From Maniola hyperantus (Eukaryota > Arthropoda > Insecta > Lepidoptera > Nymphalidae): a stretch of 64,000 nucleotides of DNA. The translations under genes and the position numbers were made by a program. Under the pieces are notes generated by a model. It saw only the letters and a program-made list of their open reading frames with translations. It was not told the DNA's origin and ran no database searches. Shown in pieces: positions 1 through 11,264 of this stretch. Position 1 is the stretch's first letter, and each line of letters begins with the position of its first letter. Location: positions 4,774,001-4,838,000 of the forward strand of contig NC_048555.1 in assembly GCF_902806685.2 (NCBI RefSeq), written 5' to 3'.

Positions 1-7
1 AGAGGGA

Positions 8-86
8 GAGCCAGCGAGGGCCAGACCACCGTTATAAAATAACGAAAGTTCGTTCTTTTATAACGAAGATCTGACCCTCGTTGACT
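8..86. repeat. fold-back MITE-like hairpin
   Basis: The left arm GAGCCAGCGAGGGCCAGACC continues to TTATAAAATAACGAA. The right arm is its imperfect inverse, ending CTGACCCTCGTTGACTC. The same terminal motif (GCCAGCGCGTGCC...CGTTATTTTATAA) recurs in the fold-back element at 44408-44828. Confidence 0.6.
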
Positions 87-247
87 CTTAGTCCATATGG
101 AATTTATGGAATTGATAAGAATGATTATTATCAATCAGTACATAAAATAACGAAAGTTCGTTCTTTTATAACGAAGATCTGACCCTCGTTGACTAGTCCA
201 TATGGAATTTATGGAATTGATAAGAGTGATTATCATCAATCAGTACA
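34..247. repeat. tandem duplication, 108-bp unit, two copies
   Basis: Copy one starts at 34 and copy two at 142, both opening ATAAAATAACGAAAGTTCGT and including GTCCATATGGAATTTATGG. They differ by a few substitutions and small indels. Confidence 0.85.
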
Positions 248-249
248 TA

Positions 250-726
250 ATATAAAACATACCATGATTGTATTGATATAGACAACCCACAGCCTAAATG
301 GTGGATTTCGAAACTAGTCTTGTAATTTTGCATTTCAGTAGCCCCTTACTATAAGTACTACGAACCTAAGTATTTCTGAAAGGAAGTTTTCAGAAATTCT
401 GACGAGATTCTTAAAAATCTAAATCGAGATGAAATTGCGGAAATCGGCAAGTGTAGTCTAAACAACGATCGCTTTTGGGTCTACTTGTTTGCGATTTTGA
501 TTGATTGACGGGAAATACCTCTTACTCCACCTTTGCTATTGACTCTCGGTAGGTATATAGATCCAAGATAAGTACTCTCAGTTTGATGGACGTTCACACA
601 TCATGCGTTTGACTTGAAATCGAACTGTCTCTTTGTAATGACAGCTCATAATGATTTTATGTTTTAAATCAAATATTGCGTCGTTACGTCTACTAAACGA
701 GGCAACTATTGATAGTCCTTGTATAT
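250..726. other. no feature recognised
   Basis: AT-rich. The short frames around 578-836 run into the GGTTCCG repeat and are not coding. Confidence 0.3.
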
Positions 727-1155
727 TTTTTAGGGTTCCATACCTCAAAAGGAAAATCGGAACCCTTATAGGATCAATCTGTTGTCTGTCTGTCAAGAAA
801 CCTACAGGGTACTTCCCGTTGACCTATGAATTATGAAATTTGGCAGGTAGGTAGGTCTTATAGCAGACATAAGGGGAAAAATCTGAAAACCGTGAATTTG
901 TGGTAGCATCACACTAAAAAAACTAAATTGTGGTCATGAACTAATAATAAATTAGTGTCTTCAATTTTCAAATAAGATAACTATATCAAGTGGGGTATCA
1001 TATATGAAAAGGCTTCACTTGTGAATTCTAAAACAGATTTTTATTTATTTTTATGCATCATAGTTTTTGATTTATCGTGCAAAATGTCGTAAAAATACGA
1101 CTGTAGAACGGACTGTAGTGCGCGAGCCTGTCTCGCACTTGGCTGGGTTTTTTTA
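727..1155 (-). mobile_element. GGTTCCG-family interspersed repeat, near full length
   Basis: Reads, inverted, from CCAAGTGCGAGACAGG... through AAAACTATGATGCATAAAAA and the tail AACGGGAAGTACCCTGTAGG to GGTTCCG...GGAACCCTAAAAA. At least ten copies occur in the window (8972, 15270, 19645, 21780, 23365, 35813, 61684). The tail carries GACA repeats and a GGTTCC/GGAACC mini-hairpin. No coding potential; class not established. Confidence 0.7.
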
Positions 1156-1471
1156 AATTGTACTAACGCCGGCTGGCGCGCGGCAACCGTCTGAATTAGC
1201 CCGCCCGCAATTTTAGAAGCGAAACAAAGTTAACAATACAAAATATAGGTACAGCTCTATTTCTAAGACAAAATCCAGAATAATAAAATAAATTAATGTA
1301 CCTAATAGAAAGTTGTTCGTATTTCGTAGCTATATACCTACACTGAACTTTTACCCTTTGTTGTCTGGCTAAGATCTTTTATGGACTGCGCGTAGTGCAT
1401 AATATTTCTTTATCAAACATATTTCGCCTTTAATTTAGACAACAGAATTTTATGATTTTGCAAGCTGTACC

Positions 1472-1625
1472 TATAGTACGCGACAGGCCAAGATGACAAT
1501 CGGGGAAGGAACGCCCCGCACATCCGCACAGCCCCCGCGCTAACCGGTGCGGGCGAGCGCGGGTGAAGTGCGGTTCGTCCCCCGCCTCATACCCCGATTG
1601 CTATGTCAACCTGTCGCGGACTATA
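1472..1625. mobile_element. GC-rich fold-back MITE
   Basis: The ends are inverted: TATAGTACGCGACAGG at the left, CCTGTCGCGGACTATA at the right. A further inverted stretch includes GACAATCGGGG and CCCCGATTGCTATGTC. The core is about 60% GC in an AT-rich neighbourhood. Confidence 0.6.
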
Positions 1626-1763
1626 ACTATCTAGTACTATTTGAACATAAAGTTAATCCATATTTGAAAGGTAGGTAATTAGGTACTAATCACACTGATA
1701 ACAATTTTATTTTTTATTTTTATTTTTTATCTGAAACTTAGCCAGATATCGATTTCTGCTTCA

Positions 1764-2030
1764 CTAGCTAATGCCCGCGACTTAGTTGATGGGACTTCGA
1801 TTTTTGAAAACCTCGTGGGAACTCTATCCGGGATAAAAAATTTCACTCTCCTAGTCTTTATCTATAACCGGGATTTCCGGGATAAAAGTAGCCTATGTCA
1901 CTCTTCAGGTCTTTGACTATATCCATGCAAAAAGTCAGGTCAATCCGTTGCTCCGCTGCGACGTGATTGAAGGACAAACCATCAAACCTATAAACCAACA
2001 AACAAACACACTTTCGCATTTATAATAAGG
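1764..2030 (-). mobile_element. Helitron-like non-autonomous element (CTAG family B)
   Basis: On the minus strand it runs from TTATAAATGCGAAAGTGTG to a decayed hairpin and CTAGT. The hairpin core (CCCGCGACTTAG) sits next to the CTAG end, as at Helitron 3' termini. The body holds the family marker CAATCCGTTGCTCCG...CGACGTGATTGAAGG. Confidence 0.65.
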
Positions 2031-3174
2031 TTACCTACTAATTACACTTCCGTTAATAAGATCTGTCTGTTCAGAATAATTACATGTATTTTAATTTGTA
2101 GTGGAGTTATTAGGGCATAGAATGATTCAATTAACCAATGATATGAATGATGCGACTGGTTGGCGAGAGTCGTATTGTTCCTAGAGAATAAAGACTGGCT
2201 GTTCAATTGAAGATAATAAAATAGTGTTTGTTTCTAGCTGGCCAACACCGACGAAGCTGTAGTAAAGTGTATTCAGGTTAGTGGTGTTAAAAGAAATCCA
2301 TTAGGCATTGATTAGTTTTAAAGGTCGCCTCCCGCAGGAGGGGAAATCTTCGTGAAAAGTTCAAAAGCACTTTTAAAAGTTTATTTGTATAAAATATTTT
2401 CTATTTTTATCTTAAAAGTTATATAAATTACACATAGTTTATTAAATAGACTTAAATCTTAATAAACAAGTTAAAAAAATAAAACCGGACAATAATGTCG
2501 GACTCCTACCGGCTAAACGCCCTCCTTTCTCCAAGCATTAATGGTAGGTCTTATTGGCCTACAAACGCCGCGGTTTGACTCATCTTCTTTTCTTTCTCTT
2601 CCATCCTTCTCCTTTCTTAAAGCCTTCCGCATTATGGAAAGAAAATTGAAGAATGAAATGTATGTTTCTGGATTATCACCCACTCCCTTTCTCTTCCAGC
2701 ATTCTACATAAAAGGCTCTTCACCCCAAAACTCACTCCCCAGCTTATCCACGACACTCCTTCTTTCTTCTTCTCACTGAGGAGACATTTTAAATCAATCA
2801 ATCAATTAATTTTAGAAATGCAATAAAATCAAAAAAATAAGTGTATTTTGATAAAGGCGAAAGAAAATATCAAAATAATTAAAACAGGGGGATAAGATTT
2901 GGATTTTGGTTGTACATATTTCGAACCGCATTAGAGAAGATATCTTATATACCCACGCCTGGTTGTTTAAACCAATTACTTGTTCACCTTCATTTGAGTA
3001 GACTTTCGAGGGAATTGTACTTTCCAACACGGAGCGGATTAGAACGCAAAATATATTCCGCTAATATAATATTCGCTAGAAATTGAGATACATTTTATAA
3101 TATATTTTATTTTAACTAGCAGGTATTTTTCTCATCACATTAGTGTCTCAATTATTAGCAAAACTGACTTGCAT
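2031..3174. other. no gene; a LINE-like tail only
   Basis: Mostly AT-rich unique DNA. At 2345-2405 there is a sequence like the 3' end of the common LINE of this window (TTCAAAAGCACTTTTAAAAG, then TTTATTTGTATAAAATATT). Around 2480-2560 is an unassigned GC-richer patch. Confidence 0.4.
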
Positions 3175-3175
3175 T

Positions 3176-3207
<32 letters not shown>

Positions 3208-3208
3208 G
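3175..3208. repeat. (ATC)n microsatellite
   Basis: About eleven ATC/CAT triplets at the 3' boundary of the minus-strand LINE fragment. A second short run lies at 3256-3271. Confidence 0.9.
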
Positions 3209-3775
3209 ACCAACCCATCACCATCTCAGAATGAAAAGGGATTCTACAAAAATTATCATCATCATCATCAACCGATAGGCGACCACTGCTGGATATAGGT
3301 CTCTTATAGGGACTTCCACACGCCACGGCCTTCCGCTGCCTGAATCCAGCAGCTCCCTGCGACGTCTGTCCGCCTAGTGGAGGGTCCACCAACGCTGCAA
3401 TTTCCGGTGTTAGGTCGCCATTCCAGCACCTTGGGAGTTGGGCCCCCAACGTCTATCAGTTTTTCGAACTACGTGCCCTGCCCTTGCCACTTCAGCTTCG
3501 CAAACCCGGTGATCTATATCGTTTACTCTGGTTCTCAACCAGCCCCCCAATTGTGTAAGAATAACCATTTCATGGCCATCGCAATCGTCAAGAAATTCTG
3601 CCCTTTGATTGGTTGATTCGCTGTTTACATTTTTTCACAGCCAATCAAAGGGCAGAATTCTTGACGATTGCGATAGCCATGAAATGGTTATTCTTACACA
3701 ATTGGGGGGCAGATCTCCTCATTTCTGATTTGATCACGTAAGGAAACTCCATGCATATCTATTATAGCTCTCTCT
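3196..3775 (-). pseudogene. LINE reverse-transcriptase ORF, C-terminal remnant
   Basis: The minus-strand translation, with frameshifts, shows the known end of a lepidopteran LINE polyprotein: VSLRDQIRNEEI, then LRTRVNDIDHRV, EVARAGHVVRKTDRRWG, a WRP/VGRP-like stretch and a Trp-rich tail. The reading is interrupted at 3543-3709 by a MITE. Taking out the MITE and one CAG copy restores the reading frame (EEIW|LRTRV). A second, more decayed copy of the same tail is at 4638-4870. Confidence 0.75.
3543..3709. mobile_element. MITE with 3-bp CAG target duplication
   Basis: Long inverted repeat of about 72-bp arms starting CCCCCCAATTGTGTAAGAAT and ending in its inverse, with a loop of about 24 bp. 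It is flanked by CAG at 3540-3542 and 3710-3712. A 3-bp duplication with C/G-rich ends fits the PIF/Harbinger superfamily. Confidence 0.85.
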
Positions 3776-3855
3776 ATCGTGAGGGTGTGGTTCTACTTTG
3801 TTTTTATTTCGACTGTTATAATATATTTTGGAGATAAAATAATATATTATACCAG

Positions 3856-4047
3856 CTACAGTACCGGCAGAAAGTAATGTAAGTACATCGGCCATTAGAA
3901 TGACATTATGGATTTGTCGAGCGTTGTCTCTGTCACTCATACCTATATGACGTTTTGTCCGTCTCAACGACAGAGACAAAGCTCTACAAATCTACTATCT
4001 TCTTCTAAAGATCGATGTACCTACATTACTTTCTGCCGCATACTGTA
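3856..4047. mobile_element. fold-back MITE (CGGCAGAAA family)
   Basis: The left end TACAGTACCGGCAGAAAGTA and the right end TACTTTCTGCCGCATACTGTA-like are inverted, with ATGTAAGTACATCG / CGATGTACCTACAT inside. A relative is at 24791-24942. Confidence 0.75.
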
Positions 4048-5107
4048 TAAGAATTAATATAATCTTCGATAATAATAAACTTGACACAGGTGCAAAGACT
4101 AACACAGCAAAAGGTTAATTTTCGTATTAAGGCGGTCTCAAAGGGAATTCGCAGAAAAGCTTTCTCCTTTTCTAGACGGTTATTAAATTCATTATAAATA
4201 AGTTAAATCAAAAGTATACCATTATAATTTATTAGATGTGTTCAAACTTCAAAGCTAAAGCGAAATATATTACATTGCTTTGATTAACAACAAACATTTT
4301 CAATTATTTAAATGGAATACTTGTGAACCGAAGTTCTTCAACATTTTATATCAGAGGTGAAATTTTGACTGGACAGGAATTTAAATTATGAAAATTTTCA
4401 CCTTGTAGCCGTCACATTTTCCCGCTATCCTATGGGAACTGATCCTACAGTGAGGGTGCTCGTGAGGGGGCTGAGGGAGCTCTGTTTTAGTCGTTGGTTT
4501 CACCGCCAGCTTTACTTGGGTGCTTATGGTGAAGAGTGTGCAGCTCACGCGGGCGCAGAGTCTTCAAACCTTTGGCTCTAGAAACTTAAGATTTTGCATG
4601 TAGGTTTGCATTTATCGTAAAGCAAAGCCAGCCCGGCTTTCATCGTCATCGTTATCAACCGATAGACGTCCACTGCTGAACATAGGTTTCTTGTACTGAC
4701 TTTCACACACCACGGTGTTACGCCGCCTGAATCCAGCGGCTCCCTACGACTCGTTTGATGTCGTCTGTCCACCTAGCGGGGTTCTTCCAACGCTGCGCTT
4801 TCCGATGCGAGGTCGCCATTCTAGCACCTTGTGCACATAGTTCGAAAAACCGATAGACGTTTGGGACCCCGGCTTTGCTTAGGTGGAATTCAGGGTTCAG
4901 CTAGTTATTATTACGAAAAGCAATTATATTTCTGACATTTGGATTATTTCACAAAACATAATTTTGAAGGTACAAAGACAATCTCTTGTGACCCATAATA
5001 ATTATTGTTAACTTTGTTAATATAATATCTATTTAATAGTAGGTATTTCATAAACATACCTAGGTAGGTAGTATATTTTAGAAGGACCACCCAGTGGGGA
5101 AATCTAC
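4048..5107. other. no gene apart from the LINE remnant at 4638
   Basis: AT-rich left half; the right half holds the 4638-4870 LINE remnant. Nothing else is recognised before the P-like element at 5108. Confidence 0.35.
4638..4870 (-). pseudogene. LINE ORF C-terminal remnant, second copy
   Basis: Same LINE tail as 3196-3540, read on the minus strand (VLEWRPRIGKRSVGR, then frameshifted SGRLSVDNDDDE). It ends in ATC triplets. Premature stops; not functional. Confidence 0.65.
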
Positions 5108-5536
5108 TATACAGGATGTAACCAGAACGCTAGCAAAAACGAAGAGAGGTGATAGTATCTACTGACGATTACTGATATATCACAAAAAAAATGCTATGTT
5201 TTGTAAAAGTTCACGATATATTGCAAATAAAACATCAGACCGGCGCTAGAGGTCAAAGAACGCTGCGTCAGAAGTAGGCCACTCGAAGTCAATGCTGCGT
5301 CGTAGGTAGGGCATTGACCCGAGTTTTGCACGCTATACGGGTTTGAAAAATACTAAATCACTAAAACCAATGATATTAGAAGAAAATAGGTAGATACGTT
5401 ATACGCGGACCGCAAGTGGCACGTTAAAACTAAGCTAATTAGCAAACCTGAGCTCAGTCGCCCGCTGTCGTCGCTCTATCGAAGACGTCGTTGATAGTAA
5501 TGTGTATTTTGTTTTCGTCTCCCAAAACAACCGAAA

Positions 5537-5613
5537 ATGCCGTCGTGTGTGATGAGATTCTGCACAAACTACACAAGCAAGGTTTCCAAAAGTCAAGGAA
5601 TCACATTTCATTC
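5537..5613 (+). pseudogene. THAP zinc-finger first exon of the P-like element
   Basis: ATG at 5537 opens MPSCVMRFCTNYTSKVSKSQ followed by GITFH and a partial codon, then a perfect donor GTAAGTAAA at 5614. This is the start of a C2CH THAP domain: the first two zinc ligands are the Cys residues of CxxxxC, and GITFH is the usual short strand. The matching C..H half would be in the next exon; I cannot find it, so the domain is incomplete here. In P-type transposases the THAP domain binds subterminal DNA. Confidence 0.75.
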
Positions 5614-5993
5614 GTAAGTAAAACTATTTCTTTTATATAATTCGTATTTTTCACTTATTTAACAATAACAAACTCGTGCACGTTCGTGTAAAATGCAACT
5701 CATTGCAATTTCGACCTTATGTCACATGCCATAAGTACGTATCAAGTTATCGTTGTACGTATTTTAAAGTTTCCGATCAAAGAATATAAAATAAACAGAT
5801 AGGTCTCTTCTGAGTATTGACAATTCAAATAGTGTGCATATTTCCTGTTTTAGGGAAGGATTTAATTTAATTTAATTTTTATTATTTTTGTTAAAGCGGC
5901 AATAGAAATACATTCTGTGAAAATTTCAACTGTCTACTTATTACGGCTTACGAGATACAGCCCGCTGACAGATGGACGTACAGACAGCGGAGG

Positions 5994-6043
5994 CCGTGCC
6001 CAACGGGACCCTATTACTAATAATAGGGTCCCGTTGGGCACGG
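5994..6043. repeat. perfect 23-bp inverted repeat with 4-bp loop
   Basis: CCGTGCCCAACGGGACCCTA is mirrored after a CTAA loop. It lies inside the P-like element and resembles the tail of the GGTTCCG repeat family (GGCACGGAACCC), joined head to head. Confidence 0.85.
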
Positions 6044-6604
6044 AACCCTAAAATCGAGCGGAACCGCGGGAAAAAGCTAGTTCGTAATATATTAAATACC
6101 ACAGTATAAGGTTTTTATTTTACTATACAACTACAGTGTAGGCATAAATCGGCATTAGCCGAAAAGACTTTACTGTTTTTTTTTTCTTTGGAGTTTCTAG
6201 TTTACCGTCTCGTCCCGTCTCTTTTACGCTCGCATTATTAGGCATATATCCGTCCTTATTTCACTCTTCTGTGCAGGACGAGGTAGTGCAAAATATAACC
6301 GTCTCTTTTTCGTGCGCAACTGAAGCTGAGGTTATAAGTTCACCGTCCTTTACTCTCTGTTGTGTGAGGTTAAAATACTATCTATGCGTTTATGTGTGTT
6401 GAGTCTTTCGGCGCTGACGCAGCGTGCCATTTGTAAACATCGAATTTGATATAAGTAACCTATCTACCTCTTTTTCTTCTAATATCATTGACTAAAACTA
6501 CAAAATTAGGCAAATAGTTATTCGTATTGGATTGTGTTTAGTAGTATAACAATAACGTTAAGTTTTTGCTAGCGTTCTGGTTACACCCTGTATAGGTAAT
6601 CTAC

Positions 6605-7177
6605 GTGTTGCTTTCTGGCACAAACTCAAACACAGTGTGTATTAGGTTGCGTATATCTACGAAAGAGCTCCTTAACTAAATTTATTAGACAGGGCATAAA
6701 AGTTGGGTACACGTAGGCATGGGCGTAACATATTAGGGCGTCTGAACTCTGAACACTTGCAAATAAGTATGTCAAGGTAACAAACACGGAATAAGTCATA
6801 GAGCTATAGAAATGATGAAACTCTATTCCTTTCATTTTATACCAATTCCCTGATAAGTAAAAAGTGTATAATATACCTATTCTGAAAAAAGGTAAAGGCA
6901 CATAATTAGATAAGTACGAATATTATAAAATATAATTAGGTATAGGATTGGTAGTTTTCGTTCAATCACTTCGTAACGTAGGTATGCAACGGTTCGACAT
7001 CTTTTTTTGCATGAATATTACTTATACTTAGTTTTAGGTCTGGAAAGTATTAAAGGCTACTTTTTATCCCAGACAATCGCAAATTTCCCACGGAATTTTT
7101 TAAAAAGCTAAACCCACACGGATTAAGTCGTACAAGGTAGGTACTAAAACAGTATGATGCCTAATGTTAGAGCGATC
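6605..7177. other. no gene; old Helitron fragment
   Basis: AT-rich sequence after the P-like element. Only 7030-7130 is recognisable: a decayed piece of the CTAG-ending Helitron family (GGCTACTTTTTATCCCAG, then CCCACACGGATTAAGTCG). Confidence 0.4.
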
Positions 7178-7320
7178 ACGCACTCATCCGACCCGGTTTC
7201 GTGAAAATACGGATATAAAAAATATCTAGGTCATATGTCATAACTCATAAGTTACCATACAAATAGTTCTATGACAACTTCGACACGTATTTTCACGGAC
7301 TAAGATCGGATGAGTGCGTA
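7178..7320. mobile_element. MITE, ACTCATCCG family
   Basis: Inverted ends ACGCACTCATCCGA / TCGGATGAGTGCGT with GTGAAAATACG / CGTATTTTCACGG inside. A relative with the same ends lies at 48067-48177. Confidence 0.7.
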
Positions 7321-7451
7321 ACCACCCTAAAACTCTCCAAAACAAAAACCATGGTAAGTATACGTAGAATGTGTTTAACTGTTTGCCAAGGGGAATAGGC
7401 AAGAAGTCGTGAACTACTTAGGTACCTACTTCATGAGTTTGCAAAAGAGTA

Positions 7452-7735
7452 GGTAATCAGCCTAATGGTTAAGACGTCCGCCTACTTTGGAGGTCGAGGG
7501 TTCGTTCCTGGGCACGCACCTACTTTTCTGTGTTCATGTGCATTTTTAAAACTTTAACGGTGAAGGAAAACATCGCGAGGAAACCTGAATGCCCGAATTC
7601 TTCATGTTCTAAAAGGTGTGTGAAGTCTGCCAATCCACATTGGGCCAGCGTAGCAGACTATGGCCGAAACCTTTAGTCTGAGAGGAGACCCGTTCTCAGT
7701 AGTGGGCCGGTAACGGGTTGATCATGATGATAAAT
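7452..7735 (+). mobile_element. tRNA-derived SINE
   Basis: The head has A-box-like AGCCTAATGGTTAAGACG and B-box-like GAGGGTTCGTTCC. The body includes CGGTGAAGGAAAACATCGCG and GGGCCAGCGTAGCAGACTATGG, and the tail is GGGTTGATCATGATGAT. This is one of about eight copies in the window. Confidence 0.85.
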
Positions 7736-8971
7736 CAGTAGGTAGGTATCTACAATAATATTTTTATACAAAAATTGTCACCTACGTCAAAATTCCTCAG
7801 TTTACGGGGATTGTGAACTGCGGTGTTGATATGTTAACAATGGAAATTTTTTTTTGGTAAAGTCCCAGAAGAGTGATCCCTCAATCACTACAACTTCCAA
7901 ACTGTGGTAGTAGGTACTTACCTACAAAAAAAATTGTGACGAAGAATTTTATGTGACTAATTTTATCAAAACTAAGTATATAGGTACACGTTGTTAGGTA
8001 TCATAACAAATTGCATGCTAATAATAAAGAAGAATAAATAAAGAAATTTGTATTCGTACGCAATTTCCTCAAATCTGTTAAACGGATGGGCCGTGGAAAG
8101 CTAGCAAACTGACATTTCCGCATTTATAATATTATAGCATGCGAAACCAATAATAATTAATCTATGTATTATAGGATCATACAAAGTAAGGCATTTTAAG
8201 ATACAAACTCTCAAAGGTTCCAGCTACACCCAGATCCCATAGAACATGTTTGCCACCGCGATTCTTACTCAGCTTTTTCATACAAGTCAATAGCTATCTA
8301 GACATTCCATATTACGTAGAACATATCAGTTTCAAATCACAAAGGTATTCAAATTAGCTTACCTAATTCCAAATGTAACCATGTAACCACATAGAGGAAT
8401 ACTTAGGACATTATTACACAAACCTCATGCATAGTAAGCGGCATCGTTTTGTTTACTTACCACAAGATTAGCTCAGATTATGACCGTGTTTGTCTATCAC
8501 TACACGCTAAGAATCGTGACATGGTCACATACAACAATACAAACGAATTTAAACCCTACAATCACATAAATATAGAGTAAATTCAGTTAAAATGATCCGC
8601 TTCCGCGATCGCAGTACCAACGCTTCAATAAACAGCGGCTTCCCGAAACTAATATAACTGAAACAGTGAAACAACACGATTTTCGTGAAATTGATTTGCG
8701 GTGGATTAAACATTTATATGGAATTTATATTGGCATTTGGTTTCTAAACACACAAATTAGGCGTGTTTATAAATAATATTCAGTATGGAATCGTATAATT
8801 AGGCGTTCGCTTTTATGTTAGTAGGTTGTATGTAACAAATCTACGGAGTAAATCTTTAGTTACCGCGTTGTTTTCGTGGATACGTTATGTTAGATTACGG
8901 CGTCAGTGGCACTAAGAAGTATGTAACCCTATGTCCAAATATGTAACTTTCAAGTTAATGTTAACTTAGTT
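7736..8971. other. no gene; Helitron scrap at 8065-8140
   Basis: AT-rich. At 8065-8140 there is a piece of Helitron (AACGGATGGGCCGTGGAAAG, then GCATTTATAATATTATAG). The remainder is not recognised. Confidence 0.35.
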
Positions 8972-9388
8972 AAAAAAACGGTCAAATGCGAGGCAGATTC
9001 GCGGACCGATGGTTCCTTACATCAATCGTATTTTTCGTCATTTTGCACGATAAATCAAAAATTATTATGCATAAAAATAAATAAAAATCGGTTTTAGAAT
9101 ACTCCACTTGTTATAATAATCTTACTTTGAAAGTTGAAAATACTAATGATTAGTTCATGAACACATTTTTATTTTATTTTATATAACCACAAATTCACGG
9201 TTTTCGGATTTTCCCCTTTAGGTAGGTACCTACTTGTGCTGTTATACCTACCTACCTGCCTTTCATTATTCTAGGTCAACGGGGAGTACCCTTTAGGTTT
9301 TCTTGACAGACAAGTCAGACGGACAGACGGACAACAAAGTGATCCTATAAGGGTTCCTTTTTTTCCTTTTCAGATACGGAACCCTAAT
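8972..9388 (+). mobile_element. GGTTCCG-family repeat
   Basis: Near-full-length copy with a decayed head (GGTCAAATGCGAGGCAGATTC) and the tail AAGGGTTCC...CGGAACCCTAATAA. A detached tail of the same family sits at 9522-9573. Confidence 0.75.
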
Positions 9389-11018
9389 AAAACACATCGA
9401 TTAACAGAGAACTCTCCTCGGTCACTCGCTCCATACAAACGTAGTTTCATTCTCATGCAACCAAAGTCTTTCTTGTAAATTCAATTGTCCAAGTCAATTT
9501 TGTAGACATTACAATTACAAACTGCTCTTATAAGGGTTCCTTTTTCCTTTTGAGGTACGGAACCCTAAAAAGTTAATTTCATCATATTTCATGTGGACGA
9601 AAAACGGGAAACCGTCACATTAACTTAATAGTATCTTTTTGGCAAGATTTATGTAGATAGATATCACTCCGGGTGTCACGTTTTGTTTTTAAAAGGAACG
9701 GCATTCCGAATCAGTGGTAAATTGAACTAGTTAACGATTCAAAAGCACTTGTAATAAGTCTACTTGAATAAAAATATATTCTATTCCATTCTATTCTAAA
9801 CTAAACCTTTAAAAAATTAACACGTGCTTTTCAATATTTAAACACCCAGATATCGGGTGGTAAAGCGGTAAGTTTGAAATTTTAACATTCCAGCTTACTT
9901 ATCACACCTACTTAATTGTTTTTGTAACACCTACCTAATTAAAATTTGGCACTAAACGAAGATCTAAAATAAACAGTGTCAACTCTCAACGAATTGTTCA
10001 ATGTTGAGAGATTTATATTTAGACTAGAATAATTCAAAAATAAACTTCTGTGTTGAAGTTTTTTATTTATTTATTTAGAACTAGCTGATGCCCGCGTGGA
10101 TTAAGGTTTTTAAATAACCCGTGGGAACTTTTTATTTTCTAGGACAAAATTAGTCTATCCTTAAAATTAGCCCGTCCCTGAGATGCAAGATATCTCAGTA
10201 CCTACCAAGTTTCGTAAAAACATTTAAGCGCATGATTCTTTAAAAATCCCGTGGGATCACCACTATTTAAGAATGCAATTCCTTACAGCATCAGGGCTGA
10301 GGAGTTGGTTCCTCGAGTACAAAACTCTTTACTTGGTAGGTACCTCCAATATCAATTTATAACGGACAGTTTCTAAATTCCATGAATTTTTGTGGTCAGG
10401 TCCCGTACAGCATCGCGATTGACAATGTCACAAAGTTTCTCTATCGATTAAAAAAACGCAATTCGGTTCAGAAATCTCGGAGATTTCGGTGATTATGGTA
10501 CAGTTCAAATAACCATAATGAGCTTAATACGAGGTAGTTATTTCGAAATTACAGACAGACACTTCAATTTTGTTTATTAGTTCAGTATGAGATATTATGG
10601 GGGATCGTTTCGAGAGTCTTTATTGCACTAGTTATTATTACCTTTTTGGAATCGAACCCCCTTACAATAAGTAGGCATTACTAGTAGAAGCATGAATGTC
10701 GTAAACACCTAGAAACTTGGTCCATGTGTAGAAAGACTGAACGCAAAAAATTGTTGACACAGCAAAATGTAGGGCATCGATATTTTATTTAAATATTTTT
10801 GACTCGCCGTTCTTGATTCTTGGCGATGATATTATCAACAAATACCGTCTGTTAGGAAAATATTTGGCACATAGATTCGGTAATGATAACTAGGGTTCCT
10901 GTCTTATATTCATAGCCACAATTTTATACTATATTGCATTCTAAATAAAATGTCTGAGAACTTAAATTCTGCAGATAGACAAAAATCACCTACTGTACAG
11001 CCAAAATATGTATTATTA
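9389..11018. other. no gene; repeat fragments
   Basis: Contains the 9522-9573 GGTTCCG tail, a LINE 3' end at 9695-9807 (GGCATTCCGAATCAGTGGTA, then AAAAGCACTTGTAATAAGTC) and a decayed Helitron at 10081-10262 (CTAGCTGATGCCCGCGTGGA). The rest is unassigned AT-rich DNA. Confidence 0.5.
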
Positions 11019-11264
11019 GATGATGCCCGCGACTTCGTCCGCGTGAAATTAGGTTTCTAAGAATCCCGTGGGAACTCTTTGATTTTCCGGGATCAAAAGT
11101 AGCCTATGTCCTTCCCCTGGATGCAAGCTATCGCTGTACCAAATTTCGTCAAAATCGGTTGAACGGATGGGCCGTGAAAGGCTAGCAGACAGACCGATAG
11201 ACAGATGGACAGACGGACAGACAGACAGACAGACACACTTTCGCATTTATAATATTAGTATGGA
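11019..11264 (-). mobile_element. Helitron-like element, GACAGA-rich variant
   Basis: The minus strand starts TCCATACTAATATTATAAAT, continues with a GTCT run and GGGATTCTTAG, and ends in the hairpin CGCGGACGAAGTCGCGGGC. The terminal CTAG is mutated to CTAATA. The open frame at 11246-11049 is just the GTCT run. Confidence 0.75.

Larger units (their letters stand above)
5108..6594 (+). mobile_element. P-like (THAP) DNA transposon, internally deleted copy
   Basis: The ends are 33-bp inverted repeats starting TATACAGGRTGTAACCAGAA with one mismatch (5108-5140; 6562-6594). Direct repeats flank it directly: GGAAATCTAC on the left and GGTAATCTAC on the right (9 of 10). A second inverted pair lies inside (about 5370-5404 versus 6450-6490, around CAATGATATTAGAAGAAAA). 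It keeps the first exon of a THAP-domain protein at 5537, while the rest of a transposase is not visible. THAP plus roughly 30-bp TIRs is the layout of P-type elements; assignment to P rests on that analogy. End fragments of the same family occur at 17420-17460 and 24059-24160. Confidence 0.75.
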
